A DNA stretch of 64,000 nt, taken from contig NZ_JACHCI010000001.1 of NCBI RefSeq assembly GCF_014200675.1, positions 529,861 through 593,860 on the forward strand, read 5' to 3'. The notes beneath the pieces were generated by a model, which saw nothing but the letters and a program-made list of their open reading frames with translations, ran no database searches and had not been told where the DNA came from. This document shows, one piece after another, positions 7,815 to 18,843 of this stretch (position 1 is the first letter of the stretch; each line of letters opens with the position of its first letter). The position numbers and the translations under genes are program-made. This stretch comes from Janthinobacterium saanense. GTDB taxonomy: Bacteria > Pseudomonadota > Gammaproteobacteria > Burkholderiales > Burkholderiaceae_D.

Positions 7815-9260
7815 TCACTCCTGCTTCTTTAGGCGCATCGACAGGCCCACGGGCGACATCACAAAACCCATCAATTCCTGCGCCTCGCCACCATCGGGCG
7901 TATCGATCCCGGCAATATCGAAACTGCCCAGCAGCATGGCCATGGCGATCTTGATTTCCAGCAAGGCCAGATAGCGGCCGGGGCAGGTGCGCAAGCCGGA
8001 GCCGAAAGGCATGGCCGCCCGCTTGTTGTTGGTCTCGTGTTCGCCCTCGGCCAGCCAGCGCTCGGGCTTGAATGCTTGCGCATCGGCAAAATGCGTATCG
8101 GATACCGTATCGTGGCGCATCAGGCAGCAAATCATGGTGCCGGCCGGGATGGCGATGTCGGCGATGACGGTGTCGCGCAGCGCTTCGAGCGGGATATACG
8201 GCGCCACCGGTTTCAAGCGCATCGCTTCGCTGGCGCAGGCGCCCAGGTAGTCCAGGCTATCCATTTGCTCGATCGTGAAGGCGGAAACATCGGGCGCCAG
8301 GCGGCGTACTTCGTCGCGCGCCTTGGCCAAGGCTTGCGGATTGCGCTGCAGCAGATACAGCATCCATGAAAGCGTGTTGGCCGTTGTGTCTTCACCCGCC
8401 AGCAAGATGGTCAGCACATTGCCCGCCACATTGCCGTCGTTGACGCCGCTGTCTTTTTCATCGGCTGCGCCTATCATCGCTTCGAGCAGATTGGGCGGAC
8501 GCTCGCGGCGCACCGGGTCTTGCGCCATGCGCAACCGTGCCTGTGCTATCAGATCGGCTATCGCCAGCTTCAGGGCCGCCATGTCGCGGTCGAGGCGGTG
8601 GTCGCGCGGCAGCTTGACATAGCGCCAGTAGGGCACAAGGGACAGGCTGCGCCGCGCCACGGCCGGCAGAATCGCATCCAGATGGCGCTGGATCACGTCG
8701 TCGCCCGCTTCCAGGGTATTGACCTCGGTGCCGAAGGCCAGGCCGGCGATGATGTCGACCGTGTAGCGCTTTAAATCGTCATCGAGGTTGATGGTCTGGC
8801 CGTGCGCGGCGGCGTGAGCCCAGCGCCGCTGCAAACGCTGCGCTACCGTCACCAGCGAGGGAAAATACGCCTTGATGGCGCCGGGCGCCATGCCGGCCAT
8901 GACCATGCGGCGCTGGTTGCGCCAGGTGGCGCCTTCGGCCAGGAACACGCCAGGCTGGCTGCCCATCTCTTCGGCGACGATGACGCTGCTGAGGGGCCGG
9001 CGAAAGCCATCCGGACGGTCGCGCAGTATGGCGGTAATCGCCTCGCTATCGGAGACCACCAGCATCAATTGCGGACCAAACCAGGCGCGCACGAAGGGAC
9101 CGTAGCGCTGTGCCCAGCCTTCCATGTCGAGGTGGATGCGTGGCAGTTTGACTTGCAGGCTATTTCCGATAAAGGGCAGTGCCCAGGGTCCCGGCAATTG
9201 GCGGATCTGGCGCAGCGGACGACTATTCGATGGTGTGGCGGTGTGATCGAGTGGCGGCAT
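7815..9260 (-). CDS. Cytochrome P450
   Basis: The 481-residue product is a complete P450. The I-helix AGEDTTANTLSWML supplies the oxygen-activating acid/Thr pair, EAMR is the K-helix ExxR, and FGSGLRTCPG is the heme loop with the thiolate ligand at about Cys426. The N-terminus (LPGPWALPFIGNSLQV) is proline-rich, with no membrane anchor, so it is probably soluble and needs separate redox partners, none of which are adjacent. The class resembles bacterial P450s acting on fatty acids or terpenoid/hydrocarbon substrates, but the substrate is unassigned. CAGGAG lies seven bases before the chosen ATG. It is divergent from an AraC-type regulator, with three 13-bp repeats in the intergenic region. 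Confidence 0.92.
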   Translation of the reverse strand: MPPLDHTATPSNSRPLRQIRQLPGPWALPFIGNSLQVKLPRIHLDMEGWAQRYGPFVRAWFGPQLMLVVSDSEAITAILRDRPDGFRRPLSSVIVAEEMGSQPGVFLAEGATWRNQRRMVMAGMAPGAIKAYFPSLVTVAQRLQRRWAHAAAHGQTINLDDDLKRYTVDIIAGLAFGTEVNTLEAGDDVIQRHLDAILPAVARRSLSLVPYWRYVKLPRDHRLDRDMAALKLAIADLIAQARLRMAQDPVRRERPPNLLEAMIGAADEKDSGVNDGNVAGNVLTILLAGEDTTANTLSWMLYLLQRNPQALAKARDEVRRLAPDVSAFTIEQMDSLDYLGACASEAMRLKPVAPYIPLEALRDTVIADIAIPAGTMICCLMRHDTVSDTHFADAQAFKPERWLAEGEHETNNKRAAMPFGSGLRTCPGRYLALLEIKIAMAMLLGSFDIAGIDTPDGGEAQELMGFVMSPVGLSMRLKKQE

Positions 9261-9277
9261 GGCGTGCTCCTGCTGAA

Positions 9278-9316
9278 TGTTGAAGATACATGTTGAAGAT
9301 GCGTGTTGAGGATGGC
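9278..9316. repeat. Three tandem 13-bp direct repeats between the P450 and AraC genes
   Basis: Units TGTTGAAGATACA (9278-9290), TGTTGAAGATGCG (9291-9303) and TGTTGAGGATGGC (9304-9316) share TGTTGARGAT in register. They start 17 bases before the P450 start codon, inside the divergent promoter region. This is where an AraC-type activator, which binds direct repeats, would be expected to bind. Confidence 0.65.
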
Positions 9317-9411
9317 TTGACTGTACGCGCCGCACGGTGCCGCGTATTGAACGTTTACGACATCATCACAGGTATTTTCACCGCGTTGCAAATTATGCCA
9401 CTCGCTGTAGA

Positions 9412-10290
9412 ATGAGCCGCATGTCGACCACGCCGAAAAACCCTGCCGCAGCCATCACGCGCCTGATTGCGCCACGCATGGCGCTGGCGTCCTGCGTGCG
9501 CGCCATCGTCGTGCGCGACACCACGTCTTGCGCGCCCTTGCCACCCGCGCAGCGCCTGAACCGCTTTCCTGCCGTGCCCATGTGCTGCATCGTCTGGACC
9601 ATCAAGGGTGAGTTGGAGGCCGCCGGACCGGGCCTGTCGCTGGCCGATGTGCGCATGCTGCCCGCACTGGTCGGTGGCCCCCGCTCGTATCCGCTGGTCA
9701 GCTACAACCCTGGTCCCGTGCACTCGTTTATTGTGATGTTTTACCCGGCCGCCTTATATGCGTTGACGGGCGTGTCGATGGATGCCTTGCTGGACCAGTT
9801 TCGCCCGCTTGAAACCATATTCGACGCCGACTGGCAGGTGCTGTCCGACGCCATGCTGGCTGCGCCCGACGATGAAGCGCGCATCCGTCTGCTGGAAGCT
9901 TTTCTGGCGCCACGCTGGCAAGCGGTCCGCAAGGCCGGCGATCATTCGGCAGGCGCCATGCAGGACTGGGTACGCCGCCTGGGCGTGCAGGCGGCATCGA
10001 CAGGGTTGGCCAGCGGTGCGCGCAATATCGAGCGCCGCATCAAGGCCTGGGCCGGCCAGCCCATGCGCACTTTGCGCCGCATGCGCCGCGCAGAACAGGT
10101 ATTCCTCGACGAGCGCGAAGCCATCTTGCAGGGCAGGGTGTCATGGACCGAGGTGGCCGCCAGCGGCGGTTATGCCGACCAGGCCCATTTCTGCCGCGAG
10201 ACGCGTGAAATCACCGGCCTGACGCCGACCGAGCTGACGCGCGCCATGAAGGAAGACGAAAGCTACTGGATATACCGTATCTGGAACTAA
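9412..10290 (+). CDS. AraC-family transcriptional regulator
   Basis: The product is about 292 residues. The C-terminal 90 or so carry two helix-turn-helix units of AraC type (LQGRVSWTEVAASGGYADQA followed by HFCRETREITGLTPTEL). The N-terminal half, with RFPAVPMCCIVWTIKGEL, is an uncharacterised sensor region. Two ATGs (9412 and 9421) are equally possible; both precede the same conserved sequence. It is divergent from the P450 gene and is the obvious candidate for its regulator. Its stop lies one base from the stop of the convergent acetolactate synthase gene. Confidence 0.85.
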   Translation: MSRMSTTPKNPAAAITRLIAPRMALASCVRAIVVRDTTSCAPLPPAQRLNRFPAVPMCCIVWTIKGELEAAGPGLSLADVRMLPALVGGPRSYPLVSYNPGPVHSFIVMFYPAALYALTGVSMDALLDQFRPLETIFDADWQVLSDAMLAAPDDEARIRLLEAFLAPRWQAVRKAGDHSAGAMQDWVRRLGVQAASTGLASGARNIERRIKAWAGQPMRTLRRMRRAEQVFLDEREAILQGRVSWTEVAASGGYADQAHFCRETREITGLTPTELTRAMKEDESYWIYRIWN

Positions 10291-10291
10291 T

Positions 10292-12037
10292 TTATTCTGC
10301 GTAGACCAGGCCCTTGCGCAGCGTGATCTGATGGTGGCCCGCGCCGGGCGCCATCATGGGGAAGCAGTTTTCCTCGCCATGCACGCGCACGTCGAGAAAG
10401 TAGGGACCATCGGCGGCCAGACACTCGGCCAGCGCCGCATCCAGTTCCGCGCGGTGTTCCACCGTACGGGCTTGCCAGCCGAAGGCGCGCGCCAGGGCGA
10501 CGAAATCGGGCAGCGCTTCGGTGTAGCTGTGGCTGTAGCGCCCGCCATGTATCAGTTCCTGCCACTGGCGCACCATGCCCATATAGCCATTGTTCGACAA
10601 CACCACTTTGACGGGCAAACGGTGCTGTACGGCGGTGGCCAGTTCCTGGATATTCATCAGTATCGATGCGTCGCCGCTGACGCACACCACGGTTTTATCG
10701 GGATGGGCGATCTGCGCGCCGATGGCGGCCGGCAGGCCATAGCCCATGGTGCCCGCGCCGCCTGATGTGAGCCAGCGGCCCGGCCGCTCGAAGCGCAAAT
10801 GCTGGGCGGCCCACATCTGGTGCTGGCCCACGTCGGTGGCGACGATGGCGTCCTGGCCGTCCAGCGCCGCCTGCAGGCGCTGCATCAAGGCTTGCGGGGC
10901 GATCACGCCTGGCGTGTCCTCAAACGCCAGGCTGTTCTGTGCACGCCAGCCATCGATGCGGCGCCACCAGCTGGATAAATCCTGCCTGGACTGGCTTTGC
11001 AAGGCGCCCACCAGCGCCGCCAGCACGGGTGCGCAATCGCCGCGCAAGGCGACATCCGCACGTACTACTTTATGGATCGAAGCGGGGTCGATATCGATGT
11101 GTATCACTTTGGCGTGGGGGCTGAAGGCGTCCAGCTGGCCCGTGACCCGGTCGTCGAAGCGGGCGCCCACGCAGACGATCAGGTCCGCATGGTGCATGGC
11201 CAGATTCGCTTCCAGGGTGCCGTGCATGCCCAGCATGCCCAGGAAAGCCGGGTGCGAGGCGGGGAAGGCGCCCAGGCCCAGCAGGGTCAAGGTACACGGC
11301 GCGCCGGCCATGGCGGCCAGCGCCTGGAACAGGGCGCAGGCGGACCCACCGGAGTTGATCAAGCCGCCGCCGCCATAAAACACGGGCTGGCGCGCGCCGG
11401 CCATCAGGCTGGCGGCGCGCTCGATCTCGGCTTGTTCGGGCAGGCGTGCCGGCGCCGGTGCTGCCGGGATAGGCGGCGCGCCATGCACGGGCGCCAGTTG
11501 CAGATCTTTGGGAAAATCGATCAGCACGGGGCCGGGCCGGCCTTGCGTGGCTTGTGCGAACGCGGCCTGCACCACGGCTGCTACTTCTTCGGCGTCGCGG
11601 ATTTGCCGGTTCCATTTGGTGACGGGGCGCGAGATGCCCAGCGCGTCGCATTCCTGGAAGGCGCTGGTGCCGATCGCCTTTGTCGCCACCTGGCCGCTGA
11701 TGCAGATCACGGGAATCGAATCGCACAGGGCGTCGAGCAGGCCGGTGGTGGTGTTGCTCATGCCAGGGCCGGAGGTGACGAACACCACGCCGGGCCGGCC
11801 GGTGCTGCGCGCATAGCCTTCTGCCGCGTGCACGGCCGCCTGTTCGTGGCGCACCAGCACGTGGCGCAGGCGCGGCTGCGCGTGCAGCGCATCGTACAGG
11901 GGCAGCACGGCGCCGCCCGGATAGCCGAACACGGTATCCACGCCCAGCGACAGCAGGGTGTCAATCAGCACACTGGCGCCATTGCGGGAGGGAAGGTCGA
12001 CGGCGGGAGCGAGCAGGGTGGCGTGGTCAGGTTTCAT
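10292..12037 (-). CDS. ilvB: Acetolactate synthase, catalytic (large) subunit
   Basis: The 581-residue product is a ThDP-dependent acetolactate synthase making 2-acetolactate or acetohydroxybutyrate for Val/Leu/Ile synthesis. [14 protein letters not shown] and the catalytic Glu65 ([16 protein letters not shown]) belong to the ThDP Pyr domain. [12 protein letters not shown] and an FAD-binding central domain follow, and [12 protein letters not shown]...[14 protein letters not shown] is the PP-domain Mg/ThDP motif. The length and FAD domain fit the anabolic IlvB/IlvG type rather than catabolic AlsS. No regulatory small subunit (ilvN/ilvH) is adjacent, so it is either unregulated or shares one encoded elsewhere. 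It is divergent from an Lrp/AsnC regulator, with strong palindromes between them. Confidence 0.92.
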   Translation of the reverse strand: MKPDHATLLAPAVDLPSRNGASVLIDTLLSLGVDTVFGYPGGAVLPLYDALHAQPRLRHVLVRHEQAAVHAAEGYARSTGRPGVVFVTSGPGMSNTTTGLLDALCDSIPVICISGQVATKAIGTSAFQECDALGISRPVTKWNRQIRDAEEVAAVVQAAFAQATQGRPGPVLIDFPKDLQLAPVHGAPPIPAAPAPARLPEQAEIERAASLMAGARQPVFYGGGGLINSGGSACALFQALAAMAGAPCTLTLLGLGAFPASHPAFLGMLGMHGTLEANLAMHHADLIVCVGARFDDRVTGQLDAFSPHAKVIHIDIDPASIHKVVRADVALRGDCAPVLAALVGALQSQSRQDLSSWWRRIDGWRAQNSLAFEDTPGVIAPQALMQRLQAALDGQDAIVATDVGQHQMWAAQHLRFERPGRWLTSGGAGTMGYGLPAAIGAQIAHPDKTVVCVSGDASILMNIQELATAVQHRLPVKVVLSNNGYMGMVRQWQELIHGGRYSHSYTEALPDFVALARAFGWQARTVEHRAELDAALAECLAADGPYFLDVRVHGEENCFPMMAPGAGHHQITLRKGLVYAE

Positions 12038-12081
12038 GCGCTTATTGTCTATCTGTCCTGTCAGAAAAGGCTGCTGGATTT

Positions 12082-12116
12082 GTGATGTAAAATCACTATT
12101 TCAGCAAAATTTGCTG
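12082..12116. promoter_or_regulatory. Paired palindromes in the ilvB/lrp divergent promoter (Lrp-type operator)
   Basis: CAGCAAAATTTGCTG (12102-12116) is a perfect palindrome and matches the E. coli Lrp consensus YAGHAWATTWTDCTR except at the central base. GTGATGTAAAATCAC (12082-12096) is a second palindrome. Their centres (12089 and 12109) are 20 bases apart, about two helical turns, which suits side-by-side binding of Lrp dimers. The two palindromes sit 20 bases from the regulator start and about 45 from the ilvB start. Confidence 0.7.
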
Positions 12117-12136
12117 CAAAGTGAAGGAAAATCAGC

Positions 12137-12598
12137 ATGAAGCTGGATAAATTCGACCTCGCCATCCTGACGGCGCTGCAGCAGGACGCCCGCATCAGCC
12201 TGCATGACCTGAGCGCCAAGGTCGGTCTGACGTCGTCGCCGTGCTGGGCGCGCATCAAGCGCATGGAGGACGATGGCGTGATCGAGGGTTACACGGTGAA
12301 CGTGAATGCGGCCAAGGTGGGGCTGGCCGACACCGTCATCGTGCAAGTGACCCTGGACGACCATTCCGACCAGGCCCTGTTTGAATTTGGCCACGCGCTG
12401 GCCATGATCCCCGAAGTGCTGGAAGCCTTTTTGGTGTCCGGCGACTACGACTATTACCTGCGCATCGCCGTCAGCGACACGCGCGACTACGAACGTTTGC
12501 TGCGCGAGCGCCTGTACAAGATCCCCGGCATCCGCCACAGCAAATCGAGCTTTGTCTTGCGGCAACTAAAGCAAAGTTATCTGCCGCTGCAGCGTTGA
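12137..12598 (+). CDS. Lrp/AsnC-family transcriptional regulator
   Basis: The 153-residue product has the standard layout: an N-terminal helix-turn-helix (DLAILTALQQDARISLHDL through VGLTSSPCWARIKRMEDDG) and a C-terminal RAM ligand-binding/oligomerisation domain (about 70-145, with VLEAFLVSGDYDYYLRIAV). The SSPCWARIKRM recognition helix is the one seen in many AsnC-type regulators. It probably binds an amino acid. Its position opposite ilvB, with Lrp-like palindromes between, suggests that it controls acetolactate synthase and itself in response to a branched-chain or other amino acid. Confidence 0.92.
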   Translation: MKLDKFDLAILTALQQDARISLHDLSAKVGLTSSPCWARIKRMEDDGVIEGYTVNVNAAKVGLADTVIVQVTLDDHSDQALFEFGHALAMIPEVLEAFLVSGDYDYYLRIAVSDTRDYERLLRERLYKIPGIRHSKSSFVLRQLKQSYLPLQR

Positions 12599-12755
12599 GC
12601 GTGCGCAGGCTAAGTAGAGAAAAGCAGCTTGAATGCCAGGAGGATGAGGAAAAATAAAAACAGGGTGTTGTGTATATGTTATTCATTTTCCGTATCCCGT
12701 GATGGCGCCGCCTCAGCCGCGCCATCGATTCAATATCATCTTCAGGGGAAGCAGA

Positions 12756-13502
12756 ATGAATCGTTTATCGCATCTGGCCCGGTGGCTGGCCGCCGCCCTC
12801 ATCTTGTTTGGCGCCGCGCCCGCCATGGCGGCGCTGATCCATTTCGACGATATCGCGCCCGACATCTACAGCAGCGGCGACGTGCTGCAGACCTCGGGCT
12901 ACACCTTTTTATTTTTGGCCGACCCCACCTCGGCCGCGAATGGCTGGTCCAGCGGCGTGGGCGCGCTGCTCGACGGCGGCGCCGATTCTTCCTGCGATAT
13001 CCTCGCCTGCCCCAGTGGCGCCAGCGGCAATTACCTGGCGATTCTCAACGATGGCGGGCTCCAGCTGTCGCACGCGCAGGGATTCATGCTGGCCGGTTTC
13101 GATTATTCCTTCATCGCCCCTGTCGCGGGAGGCATCGACCAGAACTGGGGCCAGCTGCAACTGAGCGGCTTGCTGCGCGATGGCTCGATGATGACTGCCA
13201 CGCTGGATTTTCCAGGGCAGGGCAGCGATGGCAATTATCACTTCCAGCCTGCCTTGCTGCCGGCCGCCTTCGGCAGCCAGGTTTTTGTGAACCTCACTTT
13301 CAATGCCTGCATTTTCAATGCGCTCGGCTTGTGCAGCAATACACTCGCTTTCCCCGCCTTCAACCAGGCGCAATTCGGCCTCGATAACATCAGCATCAAC
13401 GCCGTGGCAGAACCCCCGACGTCGATGCTGATGCTGGCCGGCCTCTGCGCCATCGGCATGTTGTCGCGCCGCCGCCAGGCGCATCGTCTGCAAGGAGCAT
13501 GA
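12756..13502 (+). CDS. PEP-CTERM sorting domain protein (variant motif)
   Basis: The 248-residue product has an N-terminal signal peptide (cleavage near APAMAALIH). Its C-terminus reads AEPPTSMLMLAGLCAIGML followed by SRRR: short motif, hydrophobic helix and Arg cluster, as in PEP-CTERM proteins handled by exosortase. The usual V-P-E-P is here A-E-P-P, a variant. The middle is low in charge and rich in Gly/Asp/Asn and aromatic residues, typical of extracellular PEP-CTERM proteins of unknown function. An AGGGGAAG ribosome site chooses the ATG at 12756. The stop is one base before the start of the subtilase gene. No exosortase is in the window. Confidence 0.82.
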   Translation: MNRLSHLARWLAAALILFGAAPAMAALIHFDDIAPDIYSSGDVLQTSGYTFLFLADPTSAANGWSSGVGALLDGGADSSCDILACPSGASGNYLAILNDGGLQLSHAQGFMLAGFDYSFIAPVAGGIDQNWGQLQLSGLLRDGSMMTATLDFPGQGSDGNYHFQPALLPAAFGSQVFVNLTFNACIFNALGLCSNTLAFPAFNQAQFGLDNISINAVAEPPTSMLMLAGLCAIGMLSRRRQAHRLQGA

Positions 13503-13503
13503 G

Positions 13504-16677
<3,174 letters not shown>

Positions 16678-16686
16678 ATCAGCTAC

Positions 16687-17478
16687 TCAGCGCGGCCGCC
16701 ATGCAGGCGGCCGTTTTTCCAGAAAGGCTGTCACCCCTTCGTCCGCATCCTCTTCCATCATGTTGCGCGCCATGACATCGCCAGCATAGGCGTAGGCCTC
16801 GTCCAGGGCCATTTGCCGCTGGCGGTAAAACATGGCTTTGCCGTAGCGTATTGCGGTCGGACTTTTTTCCACGATGCTGGCGGCCAGTTGCGCGACTGCC
16901 TCATCGAGCGCAGCGTCGGCCACGGCGCGGTTGATCAGGCCCCAGTCGGCGGCCGTGGCGGCGTCGATGAAGCGGCCCGTGACCAGCATCTCGAAGGCCC
17001 GCTTGGGCGATACATTGCGCGACAGGGCTACCGAGGGCGTGGCACAAAATAATCCCACATTGATGCCGGACACGGCAAAGCGGGCCGCCTCGCCCGCTAC
17101 CGCCAGGTCGCAACTGGCTACCAGCTGGCAACCGGCCGCCGTAGCGATGCCATGCACCCTGGCAATCACGGGCACGGGGAGCGACTGTATCGATTGCATC
17201 ACGCGTGAGCATTGCGCAAACAGCGCCTGGTAATGATCGAGGCGGCGCGTGGCTTGCATTTCGCGCAGGTCGTGGCCCGCGCAAAAAGCCTGGCCTTGCG
17301 CGGCCAGCACCACGCAGCGCACGGCGGGCTGCTGCGCGATGGTATCGAGTTCGGCCTGCAGCGCCGCCAGCATGGCGCTGGAGAGGGCATTGAACTGCGC
17401 GGGACGGTTCAGGCGCAGGGTGACGAGCTCACCGTCGTCTTCGCGCAGCACCAGTGCATCGATGTGCGGCATGGCCAT
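16687..17478 (-). CDS. Crotonase-fold protein lacking catalytic glutamates (ECHDC3-like)
   Basis: The 263-residue product has the crotonase fold: CAGHDLREM and the HGIATAAGCQLVASCDLAVAG oxyanion-hole region are present. However, the two glutamates of enoyl-CoA hydratase are replaced. GCELA becomes GCQLV (Gln118), and the P-E-I-x-V-G position becomes S-G-I-N-V-G, followed by LFCATPSVAL. This VGLFCxTP signature is that of the ECHDC3 subgroup, whose reaction is not established. Hydration of enoyl-CoA therefore seems unlikely. The gene follows the DUF2807 gene with a three-base gap, so they may share a transcript. Confidence 0.8.
   Translation of the reverse strand: MAMPHIDALVLREDDGELVTLRLNRPAQFNALSSAMLAALQAELDTIAQQPAVRCVVLAAQGQAFCAGHDLREMQATRRLDHYQALFAQCSRVMQSIQSLPVPVIARVHGIATAAGCQLVASCDLAVAGEAARFAVSGINVGLFCATPSVALSRNVSPKRAFEMLVTGRFIDAATAADWGLINRAVADAALDEAVAQLAASIVEKSPTAIRYGKAMFYRQRQMALDEAYAYAGDVMARNMMEEDADEGVTAFLEKRPPAWRPR
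16693..16718 (+). terminator. Rho-independent terminator for the S8 peptidase, inside the convergent crotonase gene
   Basis: CGGCCGCC (16693-16700), loop ATGCA, GGCGGCCG (16706-16713), then TTTTT. It starts 16 bases after the peptidase stop and encodes part of the last residues of the opposite-strand crotonase. Confidence 0.75.
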
Positions 17479-17481
17479 CGC

Positions 17482-18108
17482 CTATTTGGCGGCGGTGACG
17501 CTGCCGATGCCGCTGATCGATTTATGCACGATCTTCGGTTTGCCGTAATACACCAGTTCGCCCATGCCGCGCACCACGGCGTTCAATTCGCCCGAGGAAT
17601 AGACTTTCACCGAGCCGATGCCGTCAAAATTGACGTCGACGTTTTTCGCCAATAAAGCCTTGGTGTCGACTTCGCCCACGCCTTGCGCCTTCAGGCGCAG
17701 CCAGTCCACCTGGCCATCGGCGCTCAAGCGTCCGGCGCCCTTGTAGCTGATGTCGACCCGGGGGCCACTGAGCCTGGTCAATATCTTTTCGCCCGCACCT
17801 TCGGCGATCAGCTTGCGCAGGGCTGGCACGGTGACGATGATGCGCGGATCGCCCTCGGTCTTCTTGATGTTCTTGTCCTTCATCGATATTTTCAGCTCGC
17901 CATCGACCACTTCCGTGATCACGCCGCTGATAAATTGCTGGTCGCCGCGCAGAATCAGGCTCTGTTCCTTGCCCGACTCGATCTCGATGCTGATGGGGCC
18001 ACGGATATCGATGGCATTGAAGGCGCCGACTACACGCGTCTGCTCGCCGGCATGCACCGGGCTAAGCAATGCAAGGGGCAAGGCGGCAAACAGGGCTAGA
18101 CGGCGCAT
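17482..18108 (-). CDS. Secreted DUF2807 (GIN-domain) protein
   Basis: The 208-residue product starts with a signal peptide (MRRLALFAALPLALLSPVHA). The mature part is a repeating right-handed beta-helix-like region of the DUF2807 type: FNAIDIRGPISIEIESG at the start, then ISYKGAGRLSADGQV, LKAQGVGEVDTKALL and VNFDGIGSVKVYSSG in regular ladders. The family occurs in envelope proteins, and its function is poorly known. AAGGAA six bases before the ATG at 18108 supports this start over longer in-frame options. It is divergent from the flavin reductase gene. Confidence 0.85.
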   Translation of the reverse strand: MRRLALFAALPLALLSPVHAGEQTRVVGAFNAIDIRGPISIEIESGKEQSLILRGDQQFISGVITEVVDGELKISMKDKNIKKTEGDPRIIVTVPALRKLIAEGAGEKILTRLSGPRVDISYKGAGRLSADGQVDWLRLKAQGVGEVDTKALLAKNVDVNFDGIGSVKVYSSGELNAVVRGMGELVYYGKPKIVHKSISGIGSVTAAK

Positions 18109-18285
18109 GGCGATTTCCTTGAGTTGTTGATAAATGTATTCTATGGCGCAACTTCTTCGCGTGGAAGAAATTTGCGACGAACTGCACAAATCGCAACATG
18201 GATGGGGCGCAAGCGCTGCACCATCCGCGCGACCAACTGGCCGCCATTGGTCTATGCTATGGCCTGTACAGTCTCCGGAGACGGC

Positions 18286-18843
18286 ATGAAAAATTACCAC
18301 AAAGAAGATTACCCCGTCGCCGATATCCGGCGCTTCCTGGAACCCGGCCCCGTCGTGCTGGTCAGTTCAAGCTGGAAGGGCGAGAGCGACATCATGACCA
18401 TGGGCTGGCATATGCTGATGGAATTCACGCCATCCTTGCTGGGCTGCTTTATTTCCGACGCGAACCACAGCCATGAAATGATCAAGCGCAGCATGGAATG
18501 CGTGATCAACCTGCCCACGGCCGACATGGTGGACCAGGTGGTGGCGATAGGAAATTGCAGCGGTGTCGACACGGATAAATTTAGCGCCTTCGGCTTGACG
18601 GCGCAGCCGGCCGAGCAGGTGGGCGCTCCCTTGATCGCCGAATGCTACGCCAACTTCGAATGCAAGCTGGCGCAGGTGGCGGGCAACCCGCGCGGTGGTT
18701 TTTTTATCCTCGAATGCGTGAAAGCCCACGTGGCCACCTCGCCCAAGCTGCCAGAAACCCTGCACTATCGGGGTAATGGCGAGTTCATGGTGTCGGGCCG
18801 CACCATCAGCCGTAAGAGTCTGATGAAACCTGAAATTTCTTAA
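18286..18843 (+). CDS. Flavin reductase-like domain protein
   Basis: The 185-residue product matches the flavin reductase-like FMN-binding split-barrel family: PGPVVLVSSSWKGESDIMTM is the FMN-binding strand-loop and LLGCFISDANHSHEMIKRS the following helix. Members bind FMN and use NAD(P)H or act as flavoprotein oxidoreductases. Which applies here is not clear. GGAG lies five bases before the chosen ATG. The last four bases (TTAA, 18840-18843) are shared with the convergent gdhA, so the TAA stops of both genes overlap on opposite strands. Confidence 0.87.
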   Translation: MKNYHKEDYPVADIRRFLEPGPVVLVSSSWKGESDIMTMGWHMLMEFTPSLLGCFISDANHSHEMIKRSMECVINLPTADMVDQVVAIGNCSGVDTDKFSAFGLTAQPAEQVGAPLIAECYANFECKLAQVAGNPRGGFFILECVKAHVATSPKLPETLHYRGNGEFMVSGRTISRKSLMKPEIS

